Source: Actinosynnema sp. ALI-1.44
GTDB lineage: Bacteria; Actinomycetota; Actinomycetes; Mycobacteriales; Pseudonocardiaceae
DNA length: 64,000 nucleotides
Direction of reading: 5' to 3'
Assembly (NCBI RefSeq): GCF_001984155.1
Contig: NZ_MTQO01000036.1
Coordinates: forward strand, 62,001-126,000
Position numbers and translations under genes: made by a program. The notes under the pieces were generated by a model. That model did no database searches, was not told the origin of the DNA, and worked only from the letters and a program-made list of their open reading frames with translations. Positions 41,130-50,024 of this stretch are shown here, piece by piece (positions within the stretch are counted from its first letter, which is position 1; the number at the start of each line of letters is the position of its first letter).

Positions 41130-42734
41130 ATGAGCGCGGCGGACCTGGTGATCCGCGGCGCCACCGTGCACACCATGGACCCGGCACGGCCGACCGCCGA
41201 GGCTGTCGCCGTGCGCGGTGGTCTGATCGTCGCGGTCGGCGACGCGGCGGACGTCCGTCCGCACATCGGCGCGCGGACCGAGGTGATCGACGCGTCCGGT
41301 CTGGTCGTCACACCCGGGCTGGTCGACTCGCACCAACACCCCATGCACGGCCTCGCGGACGCCGGTGCCGTCGACGCCGCCGGGTTCACGACGCTGGAAG
41401 AGCTCGACGACCTGCTGCGCCGCGTTTCCACAGCTTTGCCGCGTGACGCGTGGGTGGTCGTGAAAGGCGTGGAGTACAGCGCACTGCCGCCCAACGGCCG
41501 CTTCAGCGCGTTCCTCGACGACGCCGTCGCCGGTCGGCCCGCGTTCCTGTGGCTCACCGACTCCCACAACGCCCTGATGAGCACGAAAGGACTCCAGCTC
41601 GCGGGCATCACCGGCCCGATCGGCTTCGGCGACCGGTCGAAGATCGTGGTCGACGACCAGGGCGTGCCCACCGGGCAGCTGCACGAGATGTCCGCGGTGA
41701 TGCACGGTTACGCCGCCGTCCCGGCGCCGTCGACGCAGGACATCGCCCGGTTGGCGGCCGACCTGTTCGCCGACCAGGCCGCGTGCGGTATCACCGGCAT
41801 CCACGTACCGGACAGCTGGGCAGGCACCGAAGCGATACTGGACGCGCTGGACCAGCAGGAGCGCCTGCCGCTGCGCGTTCTGCGTGCACCGTGGATGTTC
41901 CCGAACGGGGTCGACGAGACCGTCGACGCCGTCCGCACGCGAACCGATCGGCCCAGATGGCGGACCGGGGCGGTCAAGTTCTTCCTCGACGGCACCATCG
42001 ACGGTGGCTCGGCCTGGTTGCAGCACCCGGACTGCGCGGGCGAAGGCGTCCGTCCCATGTGGATAGACGTGGAGCAGTACCGGGACGCGGTGCGCCGCGT
42101 GGTGGAGATCGGGCTGCCCTGTTTCACCCATGCCATCGGCGACCGTGCCGTCACCGAGGTACTGGACACCTACGAGGCGGTCGGCCGCCCGAAACAGGGG
42201 CGGCACCGAGTCGAACACGCGGAACTGCTGTCGGACAACGACATCCCGCGCTTCGCCGAACTCGACGTGGTCGCGTCGATGCAGCCCACCCACATGGACT
42301 GGACACTGCCCGACCACTCCGACAACTGGTCCCAGCGGCTCGGCTCCCCGCGCTGCGGGCACGGCTGGCGCTGTGCCGACATCACACGCGCGGGTGGCCG
42401 TGTCGCGCTGGGCTCCGACTGGCCTGTGGCCCACTACGACCCACGAGTGGTCATGGCCGGAGCCCGGCTGCGTCGGCCCGCCGCCGAGCACGACCGCGAT
42501 CCCGTGGGTGCGGACCAAGCACTCACCGCACTGCAGAGCCTGGCGGGCTACACCACGTGGGCCGCCTACGGCGTCGGCGAAGAGCACGTCGCAGGCCGTG
42601 TCCGGGAAGGCTTCCGCGCGGATCTCACCGTGTTCGGCGGCGATCCGCTCGCTTGTCCGGCCGAGGAACTGGCGGACCTGCCGGTCGCCCTGACCGTCGT
42701 CGACGGCCGCGTCGCCCACCGGGCGCAGTTATGA
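41130..42734 (+). CDS. Amidohydrolase (YtcJ-like)
   Basis: 534 residues of the YtcJ/amidohydrolase-3 family. Metal-site features: PGLVDSHQHPMHG (HxH), VKFFLDGTIDGG (Lys position), CFTHAIGDRAV and RHRVEHAELL (His residues), and ALGSDWPVAHYDP (Asp). It hydrolyses an amide or a cyclic amide/imide of unknown identity. GGAG precedes the ATG. Its stop overlaps the permease start (ATGA), so uptake and hydrolysis of the same compound are likely. Confidence 0.9.
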   Translation: MSAADLVIRGATVHTMDPARPTAEAVAVRGGLIVAVGDAADVRPHIGARTEVIDASGLVVTPGLVDSHQHPMHGLADAGAVDAAGFTTLEELDDLLRRVSTALPRDAWVVVKGVEYSALPPNGRFSAFLDDAVAGRPAFLWLTDSHNALMSTKGLQLAGITGPIGFGDRSKIVVDDQGVPTGQLHEMSAVMHGYAAVPAPSTQDIARLAADLFADQAACGITGIHVPDSWAGTEAILDALDQQERLPLRVLRAPWMFPNGVDETVDAVRTRTDRPRWRTGAVKFFLDGTIDGGSAWLQHPDCAGEGVRPMWIDVEQYRDAVRRVVEIGLPCFTHAIGDRAVTEVLDTYEAVGRPKQGRHRVEHAELLSDNDIPRFAELDVVASMQPTHMDWTLPDHSDNWSQRLGSPRCGHGWRCADITRAGGRVALGSDWPVAHYDPRVVMAGARLRRPAAEHDRDPVGADQALTALQSLAGYTTWAAYGVGEEHVAGRVREGFRADLTVFGGDPLACPAEELADLPVALTVVDGRVAHRAQL

Positions 42735-44146
42735 GCCATTCGACTGAGGCAGCAGCCGAGACACCTGTGCGATCCGGGCGTGCCAGCCGAATCGAGGCGC
42801 ACGGGATCGACGTGATCGGCGACGACGAACGCCACGGTCGCCCCCGTGACCTGTTCGGCGTGTGGGCGGCTCCCAACGTGAGCTACCTGAGCCTGGTGGT
42901 CGGCGGGGCGCTCGTGCTGATGGGCCTGGAACTGTGGCAGGCGCTCGTGGTGATCCTCGCGGGCAACCTGTGCTGGATCCTCGTCGGAGTGGTCGCCGTC
43001 AGCGGCCCGGCGGCGGGTGCGCCGAGTGAGGTGATCACGCGAGCTGTGTACGGGATTCGCGCCAACCGCGTCGTCATCGGCGTCAACGGCTGGTTCATCT
43101 CGGTCTGCTACGCGGCACTCAACTGGTCGGCGGCGGCCGTGACGGCGTTCAGCCTGTTCGGGCGCTACGGACTGGAACTGGACACGGCCGGGAAGATACT
43201 GGTCATCATCGGCATCGCGGCCGTGACGCTGGTGATCAGCGTCTACGGGCACGCCACCATCGTGAAGCTGTACCCGGTGCTGTCGCTCGTCCTCACCGTG
43301 GTGTTCGCGGTCCTGGCCTCGTTCGTGCTCGGCCACACCGACTGGACCTACCGGCCGCAGAACACGCTGCACGGCGTCGAACTGTGGACAGCACTCGCGG
43401 CGGGCCTGGCGCTGGTGGCGTCGGCGGCTTTGTCGTACAACAACAGCGCGGACTTCGCCCGGTATCTACCGAGAACCAGCAAGCCCACCGCCGTCGCCGG
43501 GTGGACGGCGGTGGGCGCCTACATCCCGAGTGTCCTGTTCACCGCCCTCGGTGCGCTCGCCGCGACCACACTGGACATGCGCGATCCGCAGACCGCGCTG
43601 GCCGGGATGCTGCCGGAGTGGTTCGTTCCGGTCTTCCTGGTCGCCGTGATCATCGGCGCGGTCGCCAACAACGCCATGACCATCTACAGCGCGGGTCTCG
43701 CCATCCAGGCGATCGGCATCCGGTTGCGCCGGTCGCGCAGCGTCCTGCTGGACGGCACCATCGGCGTCCTGCTCACCATGTACGCCCTGCTGGTGTCGAA
43801 CTTCCTCGACGCGGTGAGCAGCACGTTGCAACTGATGGTCGCGGTGCTCGGCCCGATGATGGCGATCTACGTCGCCGACGTGCTGTTGCGGCGCAACCGG
43901 TACGACGGCCACGCGCTGAGCGACGAGTCGAAAGACGGACCGTTCTGGTACGTCGGCGGCGTCAACTGGGCCGGTGTCGGAGCACTGGTCGCCGGTGCGG
44001 TGCCTGCCTTCGCGTGCATCGCCATTCCCAGTCTGTACACCGGGTTCCTTGCCGAGGCCGTCGGCGGGATCGACCTTTCGCTGCCGGTGGGGCTGGTGGT
44101 CGCCGCATCGGTCTACACCGTAGCGATGCGCAAGCAGTTGTCGTGA
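42731..44146 (+). CDS. NCS1-family permease (cytosine/purine/hydantoin type)
   Basis: 471 residues with about 12 membrane segments. The N-terminal soluble piece contains RPRDLFGVWAAPNVSYLSLV and the first helices GNLCWILVGVVAV and SEVITRAVYGIRAN, as in purine-cytosine permeases; SYNNSADFARYLPRTS is the characteristic central loop. Translationally coupled to the amidohydrolase gene (ATGA at 42731). Predicted proton- or sodium-driven importer of a nucleobase, hydantoin or related compound. It ends in a strong bidirectional hairpin. Confidence 0.88.
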   Translation: MSHSTEAAAETPVRSGRASRIEAHGIDVIGDDERHGRPRDLFGVWAAPNVSYLSLVVGGALVLMGLELWQALVVILAGNLCWILVGVVAVSGPAAGAPSEVITRAVYGIRANRVVIGVNGWFISVCYAALNWSAAAVTAFSLFGRYGLELDTAGKILVIIGIAAVTLVISVYGHATIVKLYPVLSLVLTVVFAVLASFVLGHTDWTYRPQNTLHGVELWTALAAGLALVASAALSYNNSADFARYLPRTSKPTAVAGWTAVGAYIPSVLFTALGALAATTLDMRDPQTALAGMLPEWFVPVFLVAVIIGAVANNAMTIYSAGLAIQAIGIRLRRSRSVLLDGTIGVLLTMYALLVSNFLDAVSSTLQLMVAVLGPMMAIYVADVLLRRNRYDGHALSDESKDGPFWYVGGVNWAGVGALVAGAVPAFACIAIPSLYTGFLAEAVGGIDLSLPVGLVVAASVYTVAMRKQLS

Positions 44147-44181
44147 GTGTTTTCCGGGTTCCAACCCTGGAAACCACTCAC
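44143..44181. terminator. Bidirectional hairpin between permease and P450 genes
   Basis: GTGAGTG-TTTTCC-GGGTT-CC-AACCC-TGGAAA-CCACTCAC: a near-perfect 19-base stem that includes the permease stop codon and reaches the stop of the convergent P450 gene. Confidence 0.85.
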
Positions 44182-45401
44182 GACGCTTTCCACGTCACGG
44201 GAAGGGCGACTGGGCGTCTGCTCACCGCGCCTCGCAGCCACTCGATTTCCGTGGCCGGGCAAGCCAGTTCCAGTCCGTCGAACCGCTTCAGCAGCGCGGA
44301 GAGCAGTACGTCCAGTTCCATCCTGGTCAACGCGGCGCCATGGCAGTAGTGGATCCCGTAGCCGAATGCCAGGTGCGGGTTGTCGGCCCGTTCGAGGTCC
44401 AGCTGGTCCGGTTCCGCGAACACGGCCGGGTCGCGGTTGGCCGTGAGATATGAGACGTAGACCGCTTCCCCCGCACGGATGGTCACGTCTCCCACCTGGA
44501 CGTCCTCCATCGCGATCCGCGGCAGGCCGACACCGTTGCGGGCGGGGTTGAACCGCAGCATCTCTTCGACGGCGACCGGCAGCAGGCTGCTGTCGTCACG
44601 CAGACGCGCTGCCCAGCCGGGCTGGGTCAGCAGCAGGTACACCATGGACGACGCCGTGCTGAGCACCATGTCCATGCCGTTGAGTTGCAGGATGACCGCC
44701 AGGGAGATCAGTTCGGGCGTGGTCAGCTCGCCCGTGTCCCGCGCCACGACGAGCGCGCTGAACAGGTCGTCGCCCGGTTGGCCGCTGCGGCGCTCCGCCA
44801 ACGCGCGGAAGTAGCCGCCGATCTCCTTCTTGACCGCGTCCGCTTCCGCTCTGGAGTGGTTGCTGGACAGGATGATCCGCTGCCAGTCGCGGACACGGTC
44901 CCAGTCCTGGTCCGCGACACCGAGCAGCTCGCTGATGACCCGCATCGAGAACGGCGCGATCACCGCGTCCACGAGGTCAGCCAGCGGCCCCTGCCGTGCC
45001 AGTCCGGTCAGCAGTTCGTCGGCAGTGGCTTCGGCCCGGGGCCGCAGCCGGTCCACGCGGCGCGGGCTCAGGCTCTGGGTCACCAGGCGCCGCAGGCGTG
45101 TGTGGTCCGGCGGGTCGATCCGCCCGATGCCCCGGGGCAGGCCGATGACGTGCGGGGTCATGCTGGTCACCGGCCGGTCCACTGTGGCCGCCCGGCTGAA
45201 CCTCGGGTCCGCGGTGACGAGTTTGACGTCCTCGTAGCGCGTCACCAGCCACGCGTCGCCTTCGCCGAACCGCAGGCGGATCCGGGCGATCGGCTCCTCG
45301 CGCAGCAACCGGGCCAGCAGCGGATCGAACTGCACACCCGGCAGGTCATCCACTGGCCAGTAGTGAGCGACACGCTCGCGGGCCAACGACGGCTCCGCCA
45401 T
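44178..45401 (-). CDS. Cytochrome P450 (related to the flaviolin-locus P450)
   Basis: 407 residues. Heme loop FGYGIHYCHGAALTR, ExxR in VEEMLRFNPAR, and PRRVDRL/PPDHTRLRRLV substrate-recognition landmarks. The oxygen-activating I-helix reads LQLNGMDMVLST instead of the usual A-G-x-D/E-T. The stretch VQVGDVTIRAGEAVYVSYLT is very close to that of the P450 in the rppA operon, so the two are paralogues probably acting on related polyphenols. It is divergent from the beta-propeller gene, with about 200 bases between that should contain both promoters. Confidence 0.9.
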   Translation of the reverse strand: MAEPSLARERVAHYWPVDDLPGVQFDPLLARLLREEPIARIRLRFGEGDAWLVTRYEDVKLVTADPRFSRAATVDRPVTSMTPHVIGLPRGIGRIDPPDHTRLRRLVTQSLSPRRVDRLRPRAEATADELLTGLARQGPLADLVDAVIAPFSMRVISELLGVADQDWDRVRDWQRIILSSNHSRAEADAVKKEIGGYFRALAERRSGQPGDDLFSALVVARDTGELTTPELISLAVILQLNGMDMVLSTASSMVYLLLTQPGWAARLRDDSSLLPVAVEEMLRFNPARNGVGLPRIAMEDVQVGDVTIRAGEAVYVSYLTANRDPAVFAEPDQLDLERADNPHLAFGYGIHYCHGAALTRMELDVLLSALLKRFDGLELACPATEIEWLRGAVSRRPVALPVTWKAS

Positions 45402-45604
45402 GGTGACTCCTCCACATCGCGGACGATTCGCGCCTCAATCGTCGCCGCGGAGGCCACACGCGCGCCACCGCCACCACCGGATTCCACCCGTCCGTTGAGC
45501 CACGTCACCTGTTGAGGTGGCGCCGTGCTCTGGTCATCGCCACAACTGTGCGCTACTAAGGATGTACGGGTCGTACCCGAGAGTCTGGAGTGGAGAGTCC
45601 AATC

Positions 45605-46618
45605 ATGACAACATCTTCCCGTGACAACGGCATTCTGGCGGTCGCGAACCAGGGCGGCCACACCGTCACCTTCTTCTCGACCGACGACCACCAGTGCCGA
45701 AATGTCGTCGACGTCCTGCCGGAGCCCCATGAACTGTGCTTCGACCACACCCGCCGATTGCTGTACTGCTCCCATACCTACCGCAAGGGGTACTACAACA
45801 ACCACGCCGAGCGGGCACACGAGATCAGCGTGATCGACCCGGACCGCGGCCGGGTAGTCGAAGTCATCGACCTGGCGCCCGAGTTCGCGCCGCACGGATT
45901 GGCGTTGGACGCTGAGCGGAATCTGCTCTACACCAGCGTCGAGGCGAACGACGCCGCACAGGGTGGCCTGGTGGTCATCGACACCGAGACCCGCCGTCCG
46001 GTCGACCGGATCGCGACCGGGGCGAACGGACCGCACTGGTTCGGCCTCACGCCGGACGCGGGCAAAGCCTACGTCACGAACATGGAAGCGCCGTTCGTGT
46101 CCGTCGTGGACCTCGTCGGTTGCCAGTGGACCGGCAAGGTCGACGTGACGGGCAGCGCCGGTGTGGGGATGTCGCCAGACGGCAGGCACGCGTATGTGGC
46201 CACGCCGCACCCGCACGCGCGTTCCGCGGAACTGGAGACGGGGATCCAGGTCATCGAGACCGGGACCGACCGGATCGTCCGGACCATTCCGACACAGCAC
46301 AAGGTGATCGGCGTGCACGCGACGACAACGGGCATGATCATGGCCACCGAGATGCGATTCGGTGAGCGAGGCCCGACGAACGGACGGCTGAACGTGTTCT
46401 CACCGAGGACGTTCGAGTCGCTCGTCCGCATCGAGATCGGCAAGCAGGCGCTCAGCGTCACCTCGTCGCCGGACGGGGCGGTCGGTTACGTGTCCAGCCT
46501 GGCTTCCGATTCCGTGGACGTGGTGGACCTGGTCGCACTGGCTCCGATCACCACGATCGCCACGCGGGACCAGGGTGGCGGCGGACCACACGGCATGGTG
46601 CACATCCCTGCCGGGTGA
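45605..46618 (+). CDS. YncE-like beta-propeller protein
   Basis: 337 residues made of about seven 40-residue blades of the YVTN/NHL-like type: GGLVVIDTETRRPVDRIATG, PDAGKAYVTNMEAPFVSVVD, SPDGRHAYVATPHPHA, SSPDGAVGYVSSLASDSVDV. No signal peptide is visible, so it is probably cytoplasmic. In clusters such proteins can be scaffolds or lactonase-like enzymes; the role here is unknown. GGAGAG lies 9 bases before the ATG at 45605. It converges with the FAD monooxygenase gene. Confidence 0.85.
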   Translation: MTTSSRDNGILAVANQGGHTVTFFSTDDHQCRNVVDVLPEPHELCFDHTRRLLYCSHTYRKGYYNNHAERAHEISVIDPDRGRVVEVIDLAPEFAPHGLALDAERNLLYTSVEANDAAQGGLVVIDTETRRPVDRIATGANGPHWFGLTPDAGKAYVTNMEAPFVSVVDLVGCQWTGKVDVTGSAGVGMSPDGRHAYVATPHPHARSAELETGIQVIETGTDRIVRTIPTQHKVIGVHATTTGMIMATEMRFGERGPTNGRLNVFSPRTFESLVRIEIGKQALSVTSSPDGAVGYVSSLASDSVDVVDLVALAPITTIATRDQGGGGPHGMVHIPAG

Positions 46619-46643
46619 CCCCGGCCGGCACACCGACCTCGGT

Positions 46644-48269
46644 TCACGACACCGTGACCGAGGTCCTGGCCTGCGTGCACAGCACCAGGTTCACCACATC
46701 CAGCAGCCGCTGTTCGACATTCCCGTGCGCGGCAACGGACACGGCACGCCACGCGACGAACCCATCCGGCCGGACGAGCACGATCCCGTCGGGGCCGATG
46801 CCGTAACGCTCGGTGAACCGGACGTCGACCGCACGGATGTCACCGTCGTCGGCGACCCGGTACCAGTCGACCTCCACTCCGGTTCTCGCCGCCACATAGG
46901 ACGCGGCTCGCTCGTGTCCTTTGATCGCTTCGCCCGCAAGCACGACGAAGGACCGGCCAAACAAGTCCACAATGGACATCTCTTCGCCGGAGCGCTCCAC
47001 CACCAGGTGCGGTGCCCTGGTTCCCGGCCGCGCGCTCGGGTTCGCGGGATCCTCCATCTTGACCGGGTTCCCGCCCGGTTCGCTGACGAACGCCCCGCTC
47101 GGGTACGTGTAGCCGTAGATCATCACTCCGAGCGGATCGACGTGCTCGCCAGTCGGCTTTCCCTGGACGGCGGCGTACCGCACGAGCAACTGCCGTACGG
47201 TCTCCTCGGCGACCGGGAGTCGTTCCGACTCATAGCTGTCCAACAGTTCAGGACCAGCGACGCGACGCCACACCAGCGCGAGTTTCCAGGCCAGGTTGTA
47301 CACGTCCTGGACGCCCGCGCCCGCGCCGAAAGCCGCGATCGGTGGCATCGTGTGCACGGAGTCACCGGCCAGCAGCACCCTGCCCTCCTGCCAGCGGTCG
47401 GCGACCCGGCCGGAGATCTCCCACGGCGCGTTGGCGATCTCCTCGATCTCCAGCGGCAGGTCCGGCACGCCGACGGCGGCGCGGACCAGGTCGGTGCAGC
47501 GTTCCTCGGTGAACGCGGCGAGGTCTCCCGACCAGTCCGGGGGCATGCCGATGGCCAGCCGCCACAGGCGGTCACCGTCCATCGACACGACGCTTCCGCT
47601 CACCGCGGGGTTCTTGACCACCAGAACCCGCATCTTCCTGCCGCGCATCGGCTCGGTCAGGTCTGCCCGGAAGTAGACGTTCACCAGACGGGTCAGCGTC
47701 CCCGGCCCGTGCTGCCCGATGCCGAGCATCTCCCGTATCGGGCTCTTGGCGCCGTCCGCCGCGATCATGTACTCGGCGAACACCCGGTACTCGCGCCCGG
47801 TGGCACCGTCACGCAGCACGCCGACGACACCGTCGCGGTGTGCTCGCAGCTCCGCCAGTTCGGTGTGGAAACGCAGATCCGTGCCGACTTCTTGGGCCCT
47901 GGCATGCAGGATCCGTTCGAGTTGGTCCTGGTCGATCGGGGCGAACCCACACGGTCCGCACCCGTCGAGGTCCTCCCCCGCGGCCGGGGGCAGCCGGGTG
48001 TGCTCCGTTCCCGCCAGGCTGTCGGCGTGCACGACGAGGTCGTGGTCCGCCACCGGGGAGCTGACCGCCCTGATCCGGTCCTCGATGCCCGCCGCCCGGT
48101 ACAGCTCGACCGTGCGCGGGTTGATGGCCCGGACCTTCGGCAGCCCGACCGTGCCGGGATGTCGTTCGACCAGCATCGCGGGAACACCGTGCCAGGCGAG
48201 GAAGACAGCGGCCGACAGGCCCGTCAGCCCGCCGCCGACGATGAGTACGGGAACTCTCGTGTCGCCCAT
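46644..48269 (-). CDS. FAD-dependent aromatic monooxygenase (PheA/TfdB type)
   Basis: 541 residues. LIVGGGLTGLSAAVFLAWHG (FAD), YMIAADGAKSPIREMLGI (DG motif), LLAGDSVHTMPPIAAFGAGA (GD motif), then a C-terminal thioredoxin-like domain (GTRAPHLVV, FVVLAGE) typical of the PheA/TfdB group used to hydroxylate polyphenols and polyketides. It begins 10 bases after the cupin gene with GAAGGGCGAG upstream and is the last gene of the rppA operon. Confidence 0.9.
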   Translation of the reverse strand: MGDTRVPVLIVGGGLTGLSAAVFLAWHGVPAMLVERHPGTVGLPKVRAINPRTVELYRAAGIEDRIRAVSSPVADHDLVVHADSLAGTEHTRLPPAAGEDLDGCGPCGFAPIDQDQLERILHARAQEVGTDLRFHTELAELRAHRDGVVGVLRDGATGREYRVFAEYMIAADGAKSPIREMLGIGQHGPGTLTRLVNVYFRADLTEPMRGRKMRVLVVKNPAVSGSVVSMDGDRLWRLAIGMPPDWSGDLAAFTEERCTDLVRAAVGVPDLPLEIEEIANAPWEISGRVADRWQEGRVLLAGDSVHTMPPIAAFGAGAGVQDVYNLAWKLALVWRRVAGPELLDSYESERLPVAEETVRQLLVRYAAVQGKPTGEHVDPLGVMIYGYTYPSGAFVSEPGGNPVKMEDPANPSARPGTRAPHLVVERSGEEMSIVDLFGRSFVVLAGEAIKGHERAASYVAARTGVEVDWYRVADDGDIRAVDVRFTERYGIGPDGIVLVRPDGFVAWRAVSVAAHGNVEQRLLDVVNLVLCTQARTSVTVS

Positions 48270-48279
48270 GTCTCGCCCT

Positions 48280-48813
48280 TCATTCGCCGTACCGCAACGG
48301 AGTCAGTTGCTGGATGTCGTAGCGTTCACGCAGCCGGGCGATGGCCTCGTGGTCGACCGGCCCGCCGCTTTGCAGGATGTCGAGCAGCTCCTCGAAGTAC
48401 CGCTCGTGATCGGGCGGTGGCGACGCCTGGAACAGCATCCGCACCGGATCGGACGTGGCGTTGGTGAAGGCGTGCGGGCAGCCGGGCGGCACCAGGATCA
48501 ACGTACCCGCTCCCGCGCGCACGGCCCGCTCCCCCGACAGGGACTCCCACTCCCGCCAACTGTCCGGGGTGCGGACCTTCGGCTCGAACGCGAGCACGTC
48601 CAACTCGCCTTCGAGCACGTAGAACAGCTCCTCGCTGCGGGCGTGCACGTGGGCGCCGACGTCGAACCCCGGCGGCACCTTGACCTCGAAGGTGGACGCG
48701 GCCGACGAGTGCGCGCCGGTGACCTTGAACGTGACCTCCTGCGCGCCGGTGGCGATCGTGCGCCCGGCTCCCGGCGGCACGATCAGGCCTTCCCGCAGGT
48801 CCGCCGCGGTCAC
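48280..48813 (-). CDS. Cupin-domain protein (MomA-like candidate)
   Basis: 177 residues. The metal-binding cupin motifs are GAHVHARSEELFYVLEGELD (HxH plus Glu) and PPGCPHAFTN (second His). In Streptomyces a cupin encoded next to rppA converts tetrahydroxynaphthalene to flaviolin (MomA, a known protein of this pathway); the same gene order here suggests that function. The GTG at 48813 overlaps the P450 stop as GTGA, so the longer reading frame upstream is the shadow of the P450 gene. Confidence 0.85.
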   Translation of the reverse strand: MTAADLREGLIVPPGAGRTIATGAQEVTFKVTGAHSSAASTFEVKVPPGFDVGAHVHARSEELFYVLEGELDVLAFEPKVRTPDSWREWESLSGERAVRAGAGTLILVPPGCPHAFTNATSDPVRMLFQASPPPDHERYFEELLDILQSGGPVDHEAIARLRERYDIQQLTPLRYGE

Positions 48814-50024
48814 CAGGCGACCGGCAGGGTCTCGGGGCCGCGGATGAGCGCGGCGCGTTGCCAGCGGACTTCCCCGACCGGCACCGCCAGGCGCAGCCGT
48901 GGCAGCCGGTCGAGCAACGTGGACACCATGACCTGGGACTCCATCCGCGCCAACGCCGACGCCACGCAGTGGTGCGGTCCGTGGCCGAAGGACACGTGCG
49001 GGTTGAAGGTCCGGTCGAAGTCGAGGTGCTCGGGATCGTCGAACACGTCTGGGTCGCGGTTGGCCGTGAGGTAGGACGCGTAGATCGCCTCGCCCGCGCG
49101 GATGACCACGTCGCCCACTGCCACGTCCTCGGTCGCGATCCGGGACAGGCCGACGCCGCTGCGATGCGGGATCCACCGCAGCAACTCCTCGATCGCCTGC
49201 GGCAGCAGCCCCGGCTCGGCACGCAGCCGCGCCATGTGCCCGGGGTGTGTCAGCAGGGCGTACATCATGTTGCCGGTGTTGTTGCGTACCGCGTGCGCGC
49301 CGCTGACCTGGATCAGCACGGCGAGGCCAACCGCTTCCTTCAGCGTGAGCTCTCCCCGCTCGATCGCTGACGACAGCAGGCTCAACAGCTCGTCTTCGTT
49401 GCCGCTCGCCGGTTGTGACAGGCGCGCGGTGAAGTAGGCGCCGACCTCGGCCTTCGCCCGTTCACTGCGCTCACGGCCGTGCCCGGCCGACAACAGGACG
49501 CCGGACCACTCCGCCATCGCGGGCCGGTGGTGTTCCGGCACGCCCATCAGGTCGCTCACCACCGCCAGCGGAAGCGGGTTGTGGACGTGTTCCATCAAAT
49601 CGGCCGGGGAACCCCGCCGCTGCATGGCGTCGACCAGTTCGTGCATCCGTCGCCGGGTTCGTGCCCGCAACGCCTCGACGCTCCTGGCGCTGAACGCCTT
49701 GGCCGCCGCGCGCCGCAGGCGCGTGTGTTCGGGCGGGTCCGCGAAACCCACGGCGTCGTCGAGCGGGATGAAGTGCGGGGCGAGCCGGGTGACCGACCGG
49801 CCCAGCACGGCCTGCCTGCTGAACCGCGGATCGGAGGTGACGAACCGGACGTCGGCGTACCGGGTCACCAGCCACGCGTATCCGTCGCCGTTGGGCAGCC
49901 GGACCCGTGCGATCGGCTCGTCCCGCAGCAACTCGGCCAGCAGTGGATCGAAGTCGGTTGCCGGCAGATCGGGCACATCCCAGAAGCGCACGGGATGCGT
50001 CATACTCGTCGACTCGGTGGTCAC
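48810..50024 (-). CDS. Cytochrome P450, CYP158-like
   Basis: 404 residues. Heme loop FGHGPHHCVASALAR, with Ala where Gly normally follows the Cys by two residues; ExxR in IEELLRWIPHR; I-helix LIQVSGAHAVRNNTGN lacking the usual acid-alcohol pair. In S. coelicolor CYP158A2 sits directly between the type III PKS gene and a cupin gene and couples flaviolin into biflaviolins; the identical layout and the altered I-helix support the same role here. GTG start at 50024 overlaps the rppA stop (GTGA). Confidence 0.9.
   Translation of the reverse strand: MTTESTSMTHPVRFWDVPDLPATDFDPLLAELLRDEPIARVRLPNGDGYAWLVTRYADVRFVTSDPRFSRQAVLGRSVTRLAPHFIPLDDAVGFADPPEHTRLRRAAAKAFSARSVEALRARTRRRMHELVDAMQRRGSPADLMEHVHNPLPLAVVSDLMGVPEHHRPAMAEWSGVLLSAGHGRERSERAKAEVGAYFTARLSQPASGNEDELLSLLSSAIERGELTLKEAVGLAVLIQVSGAHAVRNNTGNMMYALLTHPGHMARLRAEPGLLPQAIEELLRWIPHRSGVGLSRIATEDVAVGDVVIRAGEAIYASYLTANRDPDVFDDPEHLDFDRTFNPHVSFGHGPHHCVASALARMESQVMVSTLLDRLPRLRLAVPVGEVRWQRAALIRGPETLPVAW

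Noticed and set aside
41450-44146. 898-codon frame that would fuse an N-terminal extension to the NCS1 permease
   Set aside because: The first 427 codons are the shifted frame of the amidohydrolase gene; the permease starts at the coupled ATG at 42731.
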